Positions 23,637-31,888 of a DNA stretch of 36,621 nucleotides are shown in pieces. The first letter of the stretch is position 1. Each line of letters begins with the position of its first letter. Source of the DNA: Firmicutes bacterium UBA7510 (GTDB lineage Bacteria > Bacillota > Clostridia > Tissierellales > Sedimentibacteraceae). The stretch covers positions 1-36,621 of the forward strand of contig DLNM01000033.1 in the NCBI GenBank assembly GCA_002479485.1, read 5' to 3'. The notes beneath the pieces were generated by a model, which saw only the letters and a program-made list of their open reading frames with translations, ran no database searches and was not told the origin of the DNA. Made by a program: the position numbers and the translations under genes.

Positions 23637-24599
23637 ATGGATAACTACGAAGAAACACTGCTGATTGAAGAGCAACAAGTATTAAGTAAGCTCTTGGGGG
23701 TACACGATAAAAATTTGAAGCTTATTAAAAGTAATTTTAATGCTAATATTTTATTGCGAGATAACGAAATAAAAATTATTGGTGATAAAAAAACTGTTGA
23801 TACAGTATGCGATATTATTAAGAATGTAATTAATGAAATAAAAAGTGAAAAAGATATAACTGAGCAAAAGATAGCTTATTATGTTGAAATGGGCAAAAAT
23901 AGCTCTGATTTGGACTATAGCGAACTTCTAAAAGAAGTTATCGTTACAACTGCATCGGGTAGAAGTATTAAGCCAAAAACTGTAGGGCAAAAAAGATATA
24001 TTGATTTAATTAATGAAAAGGATATTACCTTTGGTATAGGTCCTGCTGGTACTGGTAAGACGTATCTTGCAGTGGCGCAGGCGGTTAATGCCTTTAGAAA
24101 AAAAGAAGTTGACCGAATTATATTAACACGTCCAGCAGTGGAAGCCGGAGAAAAACTTGGATTTTTGCCTGGTGACTTACAAGATAAGGTTGACCCTTAT
24201 CTGAGACCTTTATATGATGCACTTTTTGATATTTTTGGAGTTGATAACTTTTTAAAAAATGTTGAAAAACAAGTTATAGAGGTAGCACCGCTTGCTTATA
24301 TGAGGGGTAGAACACTTGATTCATCATTTATAATATTAGATGAAGCTCAAAATACTACAAATGAACAAATGAAGATGTTTTTAACAAGACTTGGTCATGG
24401 TTCAAAAGCGGTTATAACAGGAGATATAACTCAAATTGACTTGCCGGATGGAAAAAAATCTGGACTTAGATCAGTTATTAAAATATTAAAAGATGTTGAT
24501 GGAATAGGATTTATGTTTTTTGAAAAAAGAGATATTGTAAGACATAAATTAGTTCAGGATATAATCAGAGCTTATGAACAGTACGAAAAAAAGTTTTAA
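23637..24599 (+). CDS. phoH: PhoH family ATPase
   Basis: A 320-residue cytoplasmic PhoH-like protein, an RNA helicase-like P-loop ATPase thought to act in RNA metabolism, often next to ybeY as here. An N-terminal KH-like segment (1-70) is followed by 'GRSIKPKTVGQKRYID', Walker A GPAGTGKT (135-142) and Walker B 'FIILDEAQN' (around 228). The C-terminus has 'VITGDITQIDLP' and 'DIVRHKLVQDII'. ATG 23637 is chosen because GGAGG lies 7 bases before it; the in-frame ATG at 23625 overlaps that site. The hairpin upstream can mask the ribosome binding site. Confidence 0.93.
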   Translation: MDNYEETLLIEEQQVLSKLLGVHDKNLKLIKSNFNANILLRDNEIKIIGDKKTVDTVCDIIKNVINEIKSEKDITEQKIAYYVEMGKNSSDLDYSELLKEVIVTTASGRSIKPKTVGQKRYIDLINEKDITFGIGPAGTGKTYLAVAQAVNAFRKKEVDRIILTRPAVEAGEKLGFLPGDLQDKVDPYLRPLYDALFDIFGVDNFLKNVEKQVIEVAPLAYMRGRTLDSSFIILDEAQNTTNEQMKMFLTRLGHGSKAVITGDITQIDLPDGKKSGLRSVIKILKDVDGIGFMFFEKRDIVRHKLVQDIIRAYEQYEKKF

Positions 24600-24617
24600 T
24601 AATTATTAAAAAAATCA

Positions 24618-24665
24618 CGAGTCCATGCACAAATAATATTTCAAATGTTTCGTAGGTGCATGGAC
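24618..24665 (+). repeat. Palindromic repeat copy before ybeY
   Basis: CGAGTCCATGCACAAAT (24618-24634) differs at two positions from the copy before glyS. GTCCATGCAC (24621-24630) and GTGCATGGAC (24656-24665) form a perfect 10-bp inverted repeat around a 25-nt loop. Confidence 0.6.
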
Positions 24666-24686
24666 GTAAGTATGGGGAGAAAAACA

Positions 24687-25136
24687 ATGATAGTTAATAT
24701 ATTGTATGATGATAGACAAGACAAAATGGAGATAACTGATGAAAACATCAATGCTATTGAAAAAACAGTTATTGCTTGTTTAGAAACAGAAGGAATGGAT
24801 GGAACATTTGAAGTTAGTGTTTCTTTTGTCACTAACGAAGAGATAAAAGAATTAAACAAACTATATAGAAATGTTGACAGCGAAACAGATGTTTTATCTT
24901 TTCCCTTAGATGATGATGAGGGTGAAATTATTATGCTTGGAGACATAGTTTTATCAACTGAAAAAATTATCGAACAAGCTGAGGAATTTGGACATAGTTT
25001 AGAAAGAGAAATGCTGTATTTAGTTGCACATAGCACACTTCATTTAATAGGATATGATCATATGGATGATGAAGAGAAACTAGAAATGAGGCAAAGAGAA
25101 AAAGAGGTAATGAAAGAACTACAATTATTTAAATAA
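24687..25136 (+). CDS. ybeY: Endoribonuclease YbeY
   Basis: Zinc-dependent RNase of rRNA maturation and ribosome quality control. The protein has 149 residues and the zinc motif H-x3-H-x5-H in 'AHSTLHLIGYDHMDD'. The conserved 'LNKLYRNVDSETDVLSFP' lies mid-protein. ATG 24687 is preferred: GGGGAGA lies 6 bases upstream and 'MIVNIL' fits the family. An in-frame ATG at 24645 would begin within the palindromic repeat. Its usual neighbours pgpH (before) and dgkA (after) are both absent here. Confidence 0.94.
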   Translation: MIVNILYDDRQDKMEITDENINAIEKTVIACLETEGMDGTFEVSVSFVTNEEIKELNKLYRNVDSETDVLSFPLDDDEGEIIMLGDIVLSTEKIIEQAEEFGHSLEREMLYLVAHSTLHLIGYDHMDDEEKLEMRQREKEVMKELQLFK

Positions 25137-25162
25137 TTATAAATTAAATAATGGAGAATAAT

Positions 25163-26224
25163 ATGAATAAAAAACATATTGCATTAATATTAGTATCTTC
25201 TATGATTATATTTGCTTCATGTAGCAATAAAGAAGCTAATAATACTATAATAATTGATGATAATACAATCATATTAGACGAAGAAAAACAAAAAGATGAT
25301 TTAAGTGTTGTTGAGGAAGATGATATAAATAAAGTAAAATCAAAGCTTGATGGTTTAAAATATAAAGAAGAGTCAGTAAATAACAGACCAATTGTTGTTT
25401 CTATAGACAATCATCCAAAGGCAAGATGGCAAGCAGGTATAAGTGAAGCGGAAATAGTTTATGAGATAGAGGCGGAATCACCGTATACAAGATATTTGGC
25501 AGTTTTTCAAGCAAAGGAGCCTAAACTTATTGGACCTGTAAGAAGTGCGAGACCTTATATGATATTTTTAGCTTTAGAGTATGATAGCTTATTTGCTCAT
25601 GTTGGTGGTAGCGAAGATGCCTTTGCTAAATTAAAAGCTCTATCAGTTGCCGACATAGATGGTTTATATACATCAAATATGTGGAGATACAATAAAACTA
25701 ACAAATATGCACCTCATAATGTATATACTGATATAGCTAGCTTAAGAAAAGATGCTGATCATAAAGGATATAGAAGTGATGCTGAATATACTGGATTTAA
25801 GTTTAATGATGATGATACAGATTTAAAATCAGATGAACTTGCTAACAATATAAAGCTAACATACAATGATTTTAATACCACTGAATATAAGTATGATGAA
25901 GAAAATAAAATTTACATAAGATACAAAGATGGTGAAAAACATATAGACGAAAATAACAGTGAACAAATTACAGCTAAAAACATTATTATATATAAAGTTG
26001 ATAAAAAAGTGTTAGACAATGAAGGCAGATTATATTTAGGGGTAATAGGACAGGGTACAGGATATTATATAACAAATGGTAAGGTTATTGACATAACGTG
26101 GAAAAAGACCTCTGAGAAAAGTGAAACAGTTTTTTACAATGGTAATGAAGAGTTAAATTTAAATCCAGGTAATATATGGATACAAGTAGTTAATAAATCA
26201 ACTACTATACAATTTACAAACTAA
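25163..26224 (+). CDS. DUF3048 lipoprotein (YerB-like)
   Basis: A 353-residue predicted lipoprotein: signal MNKKHIALILVSSMIIF, lipobox ending in Cys20 (FASC), then an Asp/Glu-rich linker. The DUF3048 core starts at 'NNRPIVVSIDNHPKARWQAGISEAEIVYEIEAE' and 'SPYTRYLAVFQ...IGPVRSARPY', both hallmarks of the family. The C-terminal 'NPGNIWIQVVNKSTTIQF' resembles the family's end. Its function is unknown; it faces the outside of the membrane. ATG 25163 is chosen since GGAGAA lies just before; ATG 25151 overlaps that site. It occupies the place where dgkA normally sits between ybeY and cdd. Confidence 0.9.
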   Translation: MNKKHIALILVSSMIIFASCSNKEANNTIIIDDNTIILDEEKQKDDLSVVEEDDINKVKSKLDGLKYKEESVNNRPIVVSIDNHPKARWQAGISEAEIVYEIEAESPYTRYLAVFQAKEPKLIGPVRSARPYMIFLALEYDSLFAHVGGSEDAFAKLKALSVADIDGLYTSNMWRYNKTNKYAPHNVYTDIASLRKDADHKGYRSDAEYTGFKFNDDDTDLKSDELANNIKLTYNDFNTTEYKYDEENKIYIRYKDGEKHIDENNSEQITAKNIIIYKVDKKVLDNEGRLYLGVIGQGTGYYITNGKVIDITWKKTSEKSETVFYNGNEELNLNPGNIWIQVVNKSTTIQFTN

Positions 26225-26233
26225 ATTGTGAAA

Positions 26234-26260
26234 AGAGTGAAGGAAAAAGCCCATTACTCT
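26234..26260 (+). other. Hairpin directly before cdd ribosome binding site
   Basis: AGAGTGA (26234-26240) pairs with TTACTCT (26254-26260), one G-U, around a 13-nt loop. It abuts ATGGAGG, the ribosome binding site of cdd. There is no T-run, so it is not a terminator. Confidence 0.5.
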
Positions 26261-26273
26261 ATGGAGGTATATA

Positions 26274-26663
26274 ATGAATAATCAAGAATTAATTAAATAT
26301 GCTTTGGAAGCAAGAGAAAAATCATATAGTCCTTATTCAAAATTTAAGGTTGGTGCAGCTATTTTAACAAGATCAGGTAAGGTATTTACAGGTTGTAATA
26401 TTGAATCATCTTCTTATACTCCTACCATATGTGCAGAAAGAACAGCACTTTCTAAATGCGTATCAGAAGGTCACACTGATTTAGAGAAAATAGCGGTTGT
26501 TGGAAGCTTAGAGAAAATATCATATCCGTGTGGTGTTTGTAGGCAGTTTTTAAGAGAATTTGGTGATGATATAATAATAATAAGTGCAACCAGTGAAAAT
26601 AATTATACTGAATATAAATTAAGTGAGCTATTGCCAAATAGCTTTGGGCCAGAAGACTTATAA
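26274..26663 (+). CDS. cdd: Cytidine deaminase
   Basis: Converts cytidine and deoxycytidine to uridine forms in pyrimidine salvage. It has 129 residues, the small tetrameric type. Zinc is bound by Cys53, Cys86 and Cys89 (CAERTA and PCGVCRQ), with Glu55 as the proton shuttle. 'YSKFKVGAAI' and 'GCNIESSSYTPTICAE' are canonical. GGAGG lies 6 bases before the ATG. It precedes era, the usual Firmicute order. Confidence 0.97.
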   Translation: MNNQELIKYALEAREKSYSPYSKFKVGAAILTRSGKVFTGCNIESSSYTPTICAERTALSKCVSEGHTDLEKIAVVGSLEKISYPCGVCRQFLREFGDDIIIISATSENNYTEYKLSELLPNSFGPEDL

Positions 26664-26708
26664 AATATTTTCAATATTATTAAAAACAAAAGAAAAGAGA
26701 GAGTAAAT

Positions 26709-27608
26709 ATGTTTAAATCAGGATTTGTTACAATAATAGGTAGACCTAATGTTGGTAAATCTACACTTATGAATAACATGATAGGCGAAAAAATATCTAT
26801 CATGTCTGATAAACCACAAACTACAAGAAATAAAATACAGACAGTTTATACTGATGAAGAAGCTCAAATTATATTTTTAGATACTCCAGGAATTCATAAA
26901 CCTAAGAATCATCTTGGTGAGTTTATGAATAATGAAGTAGATGATGCCTTAGATGAAATGGACTTAGTTATTATGATAACTGATGAGTGCAGTAAGATTG
27001 GCCCAGGAGATGAATATATACTTGAAAAAGTCAGAGGCATGAATAGTAAAAAAATCTTAGTTATCAATAAAATTGATAAACACTCTAAGGAAAGCATGAT
27101 GGAGATAAGTAAGCAGTTTGAGGAATATGGAATATTTGATGACATATTACTTATTTCAGCTCTTAATGATATTGGAGTTAAGGGTTTAATCAAAAAAATA
27201 AAAGAATATTTAAATGAAGGTCCTATGTATTTTCCAGAGGACTATTTAACTGATAGACCAGAGAAATTTGTTGTTGCTGAAATTATAAGAGAAAAAGCTC
27301 TGATGTACCTGCAAGATGAGGTTCCTCATGGTATAGCTGTTGAAATCGAAAAGATGAAGGAAAGAAAAGACAAAAATTTAATGGATATAAGGGCTACAAT
27401 TATATGTGAAAAGAAATCACATAAAAGCATTGTTATAGGTGAAAACGGACGAAAAATTAAAGGAATTGGAAAGAGTGCTAGAAAAGATATTGAAAAGCTT
27501 TTAGATTGTCAAGTATTTTTGGATTTATGGGTTAAGGTATCACCTGATTGGAGAGATAATAATAACCTTCTTAAATCATTAGGATATGATAAGGTTAAAA
27601 AGAAATGA
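26709..27608 (+). CDS. era: GTPase Era
   Basis: Ribosome-assembly GTPase that binds the 3' end of 16S rRNA. G1 GRPNVGKS is at 11-18, the G2 region 'PQTTRNKIQ' near 36, G3 DTPG at 58-61 and G4 NKID at 120-123. The C-terminal KH domain carries 'IVIGENGRKIKGIGKSAR'. The 299 residues are typical. AGAGAGAG precedes the ATG. The stop overlaps recO (ATGA), so the two are translated together. Confidence 0.98.
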   Translation: MFKSGFVTIIGRPNVGKSTLMNNMIGEKISIMSDKPQTTRNKIQTVYTDEEAQIIFLDTPGIHKPKNHLGEFMNNEVDDALDEMDLVIMITDECSKIGPGDEYILEKVRGMNSKKILVINKIDKHSKESMMEISKQFEEYGIFDDILLISALNDIGVKGLIKKIKEYLNEGPMYFPEDYLTDRPEKFVVAEIIREKALMYLQDEVPHGIAVEIEKMKERKDKNLMDIRATIICEKKSHKSIVIGENGRKIKGIGKSARKDIEKLLDCQVFLDLWVKVSPDWRDNNNLLKSLGYDKVKKK

Positions 27609-28363
27609 TAATAGAAGATGAGATATTAGTTTTAAAAGAAATAAGATATAATGATAATGACAAAATACTGCATGCATTATCTAAGAATAATGGTAAAATT
27701 CAAATAGTATCTAGAGGTTGCAGGAAAAATAAAAGTCCTTTAGTTAATATTTCACAAATTATGTCATACTCCAAATGCCAACTGTATGTTAGCAGAGACA
27801 TGTATATTCTAAATAGCGGTGAATTAATTGATAATTTTTATAACATAAGAAACAATATTACTGCTTTTTTGCATGGAACTTATATCTTAGAATTATTAAA
27901 CTATATTTCACAGGAAAATGAAGTTGATAAAAAAGCTTATGATATGACGATAAGACTTTTTCAAATACTAGAATCTGTTGAAGATGATGAGAAAAAAATT
28001 GAGAATATAATATCTATATATGAGCTAAAATTGATTTCTATGTTAGGTTATCGACCACAAATAAAAGAGTGTATTTTGTGCGGTGAAAAATTAAATAATA
28101 AATCATTATATTCTTTTAATATTAAAGATGGTGGTATACAATGTAAGAATTGTGTAAATATTAATATAAGTGGTTATGATATTTCCTATAAAAATATAGT
28201 ATTATTAAATAATATTCTAATATCAAAGCTTGATGACAATGAAATAATTAATGCAATAAGCGATAATATGAATTTCTTAATTAAAAAATATTTATTTTAT
28301 CATATAGGAAAATCTAATTTTACTACATTAAAATTATTAAGGAAAGGTGATATTTATGGATGA
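27605..28363 (+). CDS. recO: DNA repair protein RecO
   Basis: Helps RecR load RecA on single-stranded DNA. It has an N-terminal OB fold ('DEILVLKEIRYNDNDKILHALSKNNGKI'), then a helical domain with a zinc finger made of Cys156, Cys159, Cys180 and Cys183. The 252 residues are normal for the family. It begins within era by an ATGA overlap, and its end overlaps the next gene by 8 bases. Confidence 0.94.
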   Translation: MIIEDEILVLKEIRYNDNDKILHALSKNNGKIQIVSRGCRKNKSPLVNISQIMSYSKCQLYVSRDMYILNSGELIDNFYNIRNNITAFLHGTYILELLNYISQENEVDKKAYDMTIRLFQILESVEDDEKKIENIISIYELKLISMLGYRPQIKECILCGEKLNNKSLYSFNIKDGGIQCKNCVNINISGYDISYKNIVLLNNILISKLDDNEIINAISDNMNFLIKKYLFYHIGKSNFTTLKLLRKGDIYG

Positions 28364-28811
28364 TTTATTAAAAAAAATTGATGAGGTTGTAAAACGTACA
28401 AATTGTACATATGAAAATGCTAAGAATGCTCTTGAAAAAAATAATGGAGATGTTTTAGAGTCAATTATATATATTGAGCAAAACAAAAAAAGTGGTAGTG
28501 ATTCAGAAATGAAAAAAAAGGGCGAAGATATTATAAATGAAGTAAAAAAAATAATAGAGAAGGGCAATGTAACAAAGCTTACTATTAAAAGAAAAGATGA
28601 AATAATTCTTAATGTCCCTATAACAGCTGGAGCAGTTGGAGTAATAATTGCACCTTTTTTAGCATTAGCAGGGATAACTGCTGCGCTACTAACTGAATGT
28701 AAAATAGAAATATTAAAAGATAATGGTGAAATAATTTATGTAAATGACGAAGTAAATAAAGGTGTTAATCAAGTTAAAGAAGAATTTAATAATTTTAAAA
28801 ATTCTTTTTAA
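28356..28811 (+). CDS. DUF4342 protein with UBA-like N-terminus
   Basis: A 151-residue protein of unknown function. The N-terminal 40 residues ('LLKKIDEVVKRTNCTYENAKNALEKNNGDVLESIIYI') look like the UBA-type three-helix domain of EF-Ts and nascent-chain proteins. The C-terminal part 'GNVTKLTIKRKDEIILNVPITAGAVGVIIAPFLALAGITAALLT' is the DUF4342 core with a hydrophobic hairpin. ATG 28356 follows GGAAAGGTGA closely and lies inside the end of recO; ATG 28347 is an unlikely alternative. A link with translation is only suggested by the UBA-like domain and the neighbours. Confidence 0.82.
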   Translation: MDDLLKKIDEVVKRTNCTYENAKNALEKNNGDVLESIIYIEQNKKSGSDSEMKKKGEDIINEVKKIIEKGNVTKLTIKRKDEIILNVPITAGAVGVIIAPFLALAGITAALLTECKIEILKDNGEIIYVNDEVNKGVNQVKEEFNNFKNSF

Positions 28812-28826
28812 AAAATTTGTGTTATC

Positions 28827-28948
28827 TTGACATTTATTAGTTTATTTGATAAATTAAATTGATATATTGTTTTTGGAGGGAAGGGCTTATTGATATTTTG
28901 AGTGACAATAAAAATATGCCCCGACTCCATGCGCAAATGGAGGAAATC
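28827..28948 (+). promoter_or_regulatory. glyS upstream region with possible promoter
   Basis: TTGACA (28827-28832) is followed after 17 bases by TAAATT (28850-28855), a weak -10. A strong ribosome-binding-like GGAGGGAAGGG lies at about 28876-28886, but no ATG follows at a suitable distance. In-frame codons here would extend glyS upstream with unrelated residues. No T-box is visible. Confidence 0.4.
28922..28943 (+). repeat. Palindromic repeat copy masking glyS ribosome binding site
   Basis: CGACTCCATGCGCAAAT at 28922-28938 is the reference copy of the element. CTCCAT (28925-28930) pairs with ATGGAG (28937-28942) around GCGCAA, so the GGAGG of glyS is in the stem. Confidence 0.6.
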
Positions 28949-30343
28949 ATGGCTAAGGTTGAAAAAAATAAATTAGAAAAATTTGTAGCACTGTCAAAAT
29001 CAAGAGGAATTATATTTCCTGGCTCGGAGATTTATGGAGGACTAGCAAATACATGGGATTATGGTCCTTTAGGTGTTGAAATAAAAAACAACGTAAAAAA
29101 AGCATGGTGGAAAAAGTTCATTCAAGAAAGTCCATATAATGTTGGACTTGATTCTGCTATACTTATGAACCCACAAACATGGGTAGCTTCAGGTCACGTT
29201 GGAGGATTTAGTGATCCCCTTATGGATTGTAAAGAGTGTAAGGCACGTTTTAGAGCGGACAAGTTAATTGAAGACTATCTAAGAGAACAAAATGTTGAAG
29301 AATCAGTAGATGGTTGGTCAAATGAAAAGATGGAAGAATTTATAAAGGAAAAAAATATAGTTTGTCCTGAGTGCGGTAAATTTAATTATACAGGAATAAG
29401 ACAGTTTAACCTAATGTTTAAAACATTCCAAGGTGTGACTGAAGATTCAAAGTCTGAGATTTATTTAAGACCAGAAACAGCACAAGGAATATTCGTTAAT
29501 TTTAAAAACGTACAAAGAGCATGTCGTAAAAAGGTGCCATTTGGTATAGGACAAATTGGTAAATCATTTAGAAATGAAATTACTCCTGGTAATTTTACTT
29601 TTAGAACAAGAGAATTTGAACAAATGGAATTAGAGTTTTTCTGTGAGCCAGGAACTGATTTAGAGTGGTTTGTATATTGGAAAAATTATTGTATGGAATT
29701 TTTATATAACTTAGGTATGACAAAAGAAAATATTAGATTTAGAGATCATGAGAAGGAAGAATTATCTCACTATAGCAATGCAACTTCTGATATAGAATAC
29801 CTATTCCCATTTGGCTGGGGAGAGTTATGGGGTATAGCTGATAGAACAGATTTTGACTTAAATGCTCATGCTAGAGTATCTGGTGAAAAGATGGAATATC
29901 AAGACCCAATAACCAATGCTAAATATGTACCATACTGTATAGAGCCTTCTGTAGGTGTGGATAGAGTTATGCTTGCACTTATGCTTGATGCGTACGATGA
30001 GGAAGAATTAGAAGATGGAGATATGAGAACTATTCTTCACTTACATCCTGCTCTTGCTCCATATAAGGCTGCAATATTCCCTCTTGTTAAAAAATTAAGT
30101 GAACCAGCAACAGAACTTTATCAAGAATTGCAAAAACATTTTAATGTTGATTATGATGAGGCTGGTGCTATTGGCAAAAGATATAGAAGACATGATGAGA
30201 TTGGTACACCATATTGTATAACATTTGACTTTGATTCCTTAGAGGATAATTCTGTTACGGTTAGAGATAGAGATACAATGGAACAAGAAAGAATAAAAAT
30301 TGATGATTTAGTTGAATATATAAACAAAAAAATAAGTTTTTAA
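28949..30343 (+). CDS. glyS: Glycyl-tRNA synthetase (single-chain, alpha2 type)
   Basis: Charges tRNA-Gly. It is the eukaryote-like class II enzyme (GlyQS), 464 residues. Visible are 'SRGIIFPGSEIYGGLANTWDYGPLG' at 18-42, motif 2 'SFRNEITPGNFTFRTREFEQMELEFF', and motif 3 'CIEPSVGVDRVMLAL'. The C-terminal anticodon domain begins with 'LHPALAPYKAAIFPL'. Zinc-type Cys pairs occur at Cys94/Cys97 and near 144 (CPEC). ATG 28949 is chosen because GGAGG stands 6 bases upstream and 'MAKVEKNKLEKFVALSKSRG' matches relatives. Confidence 0.96.
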   Translation: MAKVEKNKLEKFVALSKSRGIIFPGSEIYGGLANTWDYGPLGVEIKNNVKKAWWKKFIQESPYNVGLDSAILMNPQTWVASGHVGGFSDPLMDCKECKARFRADKLIEDYLREQNVEESVDGWSNEKMEEFIKEKNIVCPECGKFNYTGIRQFNLMFKTFQGVTEDSKSEIYLRPETAQGIFVNFKNVQRACRKKVPFGIGQIGKSFRNEITPGNFTFRTREFEQMELEFFCEPGTDLEWFVYWKNYCMEFLYNLGMTKENIRFRDHEKEELSHYSNATSDIEYLFPFGWGELWGIADRTDFDLNAHARVSGEKMEYQDPITNAKYVPYCIEPSVGVDRVMLALMLDAYDEEELEDGDMRTILHLHPALAPYKAAIFPLVKKLSEPATELYQELQKHFNVDYDEAGAIGKRYRRHDEIGTPYCITFDFDSLEDNSVTVRDRDTMEQERIKIDDLVEYINKKISF

Positions 30344-30344
30344 T

Positions 30345-30995
30345 GTGTTCCCCAAAAAATTGAAGGGAGATGATACTATCAAACTATCAACTAGACAAGA
30401 ACAAATTATAAAAATAATACAAGAAAATCAACCTATAACAGGTGAAGCAATAGCAGATAAAATAGGTCTTACGAGAGCAACTCTAAGACCTGATTTAGCT
30501 GTTTTATCTATGTGTAAAATTATAAATGCTAAGCCAAAGGTAGGATATTTTATATCTGAAGCAAAATCTAATGAGGATTTAACTGATAAATTGATGAGTA
30601 TCAAATTATCCGATGTAAAATCAATGCCAATTGTTGTTAATGAATCAACAAGCGTATACGATGCAATTGTAACGCTTTTTCTAGAAAACGTGGGAACGTT
30701 ATTTGTTGTAGACAATAAAGTTTTAAAAGGCATTGTTTCAAGAAAAGATTTATTAAAGGCTACAATGGGTGGCGGAGATTTAAGCACTATGCCTATAGGC
30801 GTTATTATGACTAGAGTTCCTAAAGCTGTATATTGTACAGAAGATGAAAGTATAATTGACGCAGCTGAAAAGATAATAGAACATGAAGTAGATTGTATAC
30901 CTATAATAGAGTTTGATAATAAAAACAGAATGATTATTACAGGAAGAGTTTCAAAAACTAATGTAACAAAGGTTATGCTTGATTTAGTTAAATAG
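30345..30995 (+). CDS. ccpN: CcpN-like HTH/CBS transcriptional regulator
   Basis: Regulator of gluconeogenic genes by analogy with Bacillus CcpN. An N-terminal winged helix ('LSTRQEQIIKIIQENQPITGEAIADKIGLTRATLRPDLAVL') is followed by two CBS domains, about 75-135 and 140-205, which usually bind adenine nucleotides. It is directly followed by the PPDK regulatory protein gene, the same pair as ccpN-yqfL in Bacillus. The start is uncertain: GTG 30345 has no ribosome binding site, while AAGGGAG (30363-30369) is placed 8 bases before an in-frame ATC at 30378. TTG 30360 is another option. Confidence 0.88.
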   Translation: MFPKKLKGDDTIKLSTRQEQIIKIIQENQPITGEAIADKIGLTRATLRPDLAVLSMCKIINAKPKVGYFISEAKSNEDLTDKLMSIKLSDVKSMPIVVNESTSVYDAIVTLFLENVGTLFVVDNKVLKGIVSRKDLLKATMGGGDLSTMPIGVIMTRVPKAVYCTEDESIIDAAEKIIEHEVDCIPIIEFDNKNRMIITGRVSKTNVTKVMLDLVK

Positions 30996-31007
30996 GAGGA
31001 TACTATA

Positions 31008-31826
31008 ATGGAAAAGATGAACATATATGCAGTATCTGATTCTATTGGTGAAACTGCTGAGCAGGTAGCTAAAGCAGTAAGTAAGCAGTTTGATATTGTA
31101 GATTTCGAAATAAAAATTATACCTTATATAAATGATAATAAAACAATAGATAGGGTAGTAGAGAAGGCAAAGTCTGAAAATGCACTTATAGTTTTTACTA
31201 TAATTGTAGAAGAACTTAGAAATTATTTAGTAATGAAAGCAGAGCAAAGCGATGTAACAGCTGTGGATGTTATGACACCTATATTACTTCCTTTAATAAA
31301 ACAATTAGGACTAGCTCCTAAAAGAGAACCTGGTTTATTGAGAAAATTAGATGATAAATATTTTAAAAAAGTTGAAGCTGTTGAATTTGCAGTTAAATAT
31401 GATGATGGCAAGGATACAAGAGGAATAATGTTAGCGGATATTGTTCTAGTAGGAGTATCTAGAACATCTAAAACACCTCTTAGTATGTATTTAGCACACA
31501 AAAATATAAAGGTTGCCAATGTTCCATTAGTACCTGAAGTAAGCCTTCCAGAGGAATTATTCAGTATATCTAAAAGAAAAATAATAGGTTTGACTATTGA
31601 TCCAGAGCAGTTAATTAGAATTAGAAAAGAAAGATTAAAATCCCTTGGATTAAAGGATACTGCTAATTATGCAAATATGGAGAGAATTCTAGAAGAAATA
31701 GAATATTCTAACCAAATAATGAAAAAACTAAATTGTAGAATCATAGATACTACCAATAAAGCAGTAGAAGAGACTGCATCAATAATATTAGATGAAAATT
31801 TTGATATATTGAAGGAAGAGAATTAG
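31008..31826 (+). CDS. Pyruvate, phosphate dikinase regulatory protein (kinase/phosphorylase)
   Basis: Bifunctional DUF299 enzyme that inactivates pyruvate phosphate dikinase by ADP-dependent phosphorylation of a Thr and reactivates it by Pi-dependent removal. It has 272 residues. The P-loop-like GVSRTSKT is at 149-156, and the N-terminus 'IYAVSDSIGETAEQVAKA' is typical. GGAGG lies just before the ATG, 12 bases after the regulator gene, so the two are one unit. Together they would control flow between pyruvate and PEP. Confidence 0.95.
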   Translation: MEKMNIYAVSDSIGETAEQVAKAVSKQFDIVDFEIKIIPYINDNKTIDRVVEKAKSENALIVFTIIVEELRNYLVMKAEQSDVTAVDVMTPILLPLIKQLGLAPKREPGLLRKLDDKYFKKVEAVEFAVKYDDGKDTRGIMLADIVLVGVSRTSKTPLSMYLAHKNIKVANVPLVPEVSLPEELFSISKRKIIGLTIDPEQLIRIRKERLKSLGLKDTANYANMERILEEIEYSNQIMKKLNCRIIDTTNKAVEETASIILDENFDILKEEN

Positions 31827-31888
31827 TATAGATTTGCTTTGCTGAAGTTAATCATTGTAATTGTTTGTGCATATTTAGGAGATTATAT

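Noticed and set aside
24641..25036. Minus-strand open frame of 131 codons opposite ybeY
   Set aside because: Shadow of ybeY; Ser-rich low-complexity translation, no ribosome binding site.
28859..28948. Upstream in-frame extension of glyS (30 extra residues)
   Set aside because: The extension is unlike GlyRS N-termini, and GGAGG stands correctly before ATG 28949.
30428..31024. A 198-codon open frame on the minus strand
   Set aside because: It lies wholly opposite the CcpN-like gene, which has clear HTH and CBS domains; the minus-strand product is Ile/Ser/Thr-rich with no recognisable domain and no good ribosome binding site.
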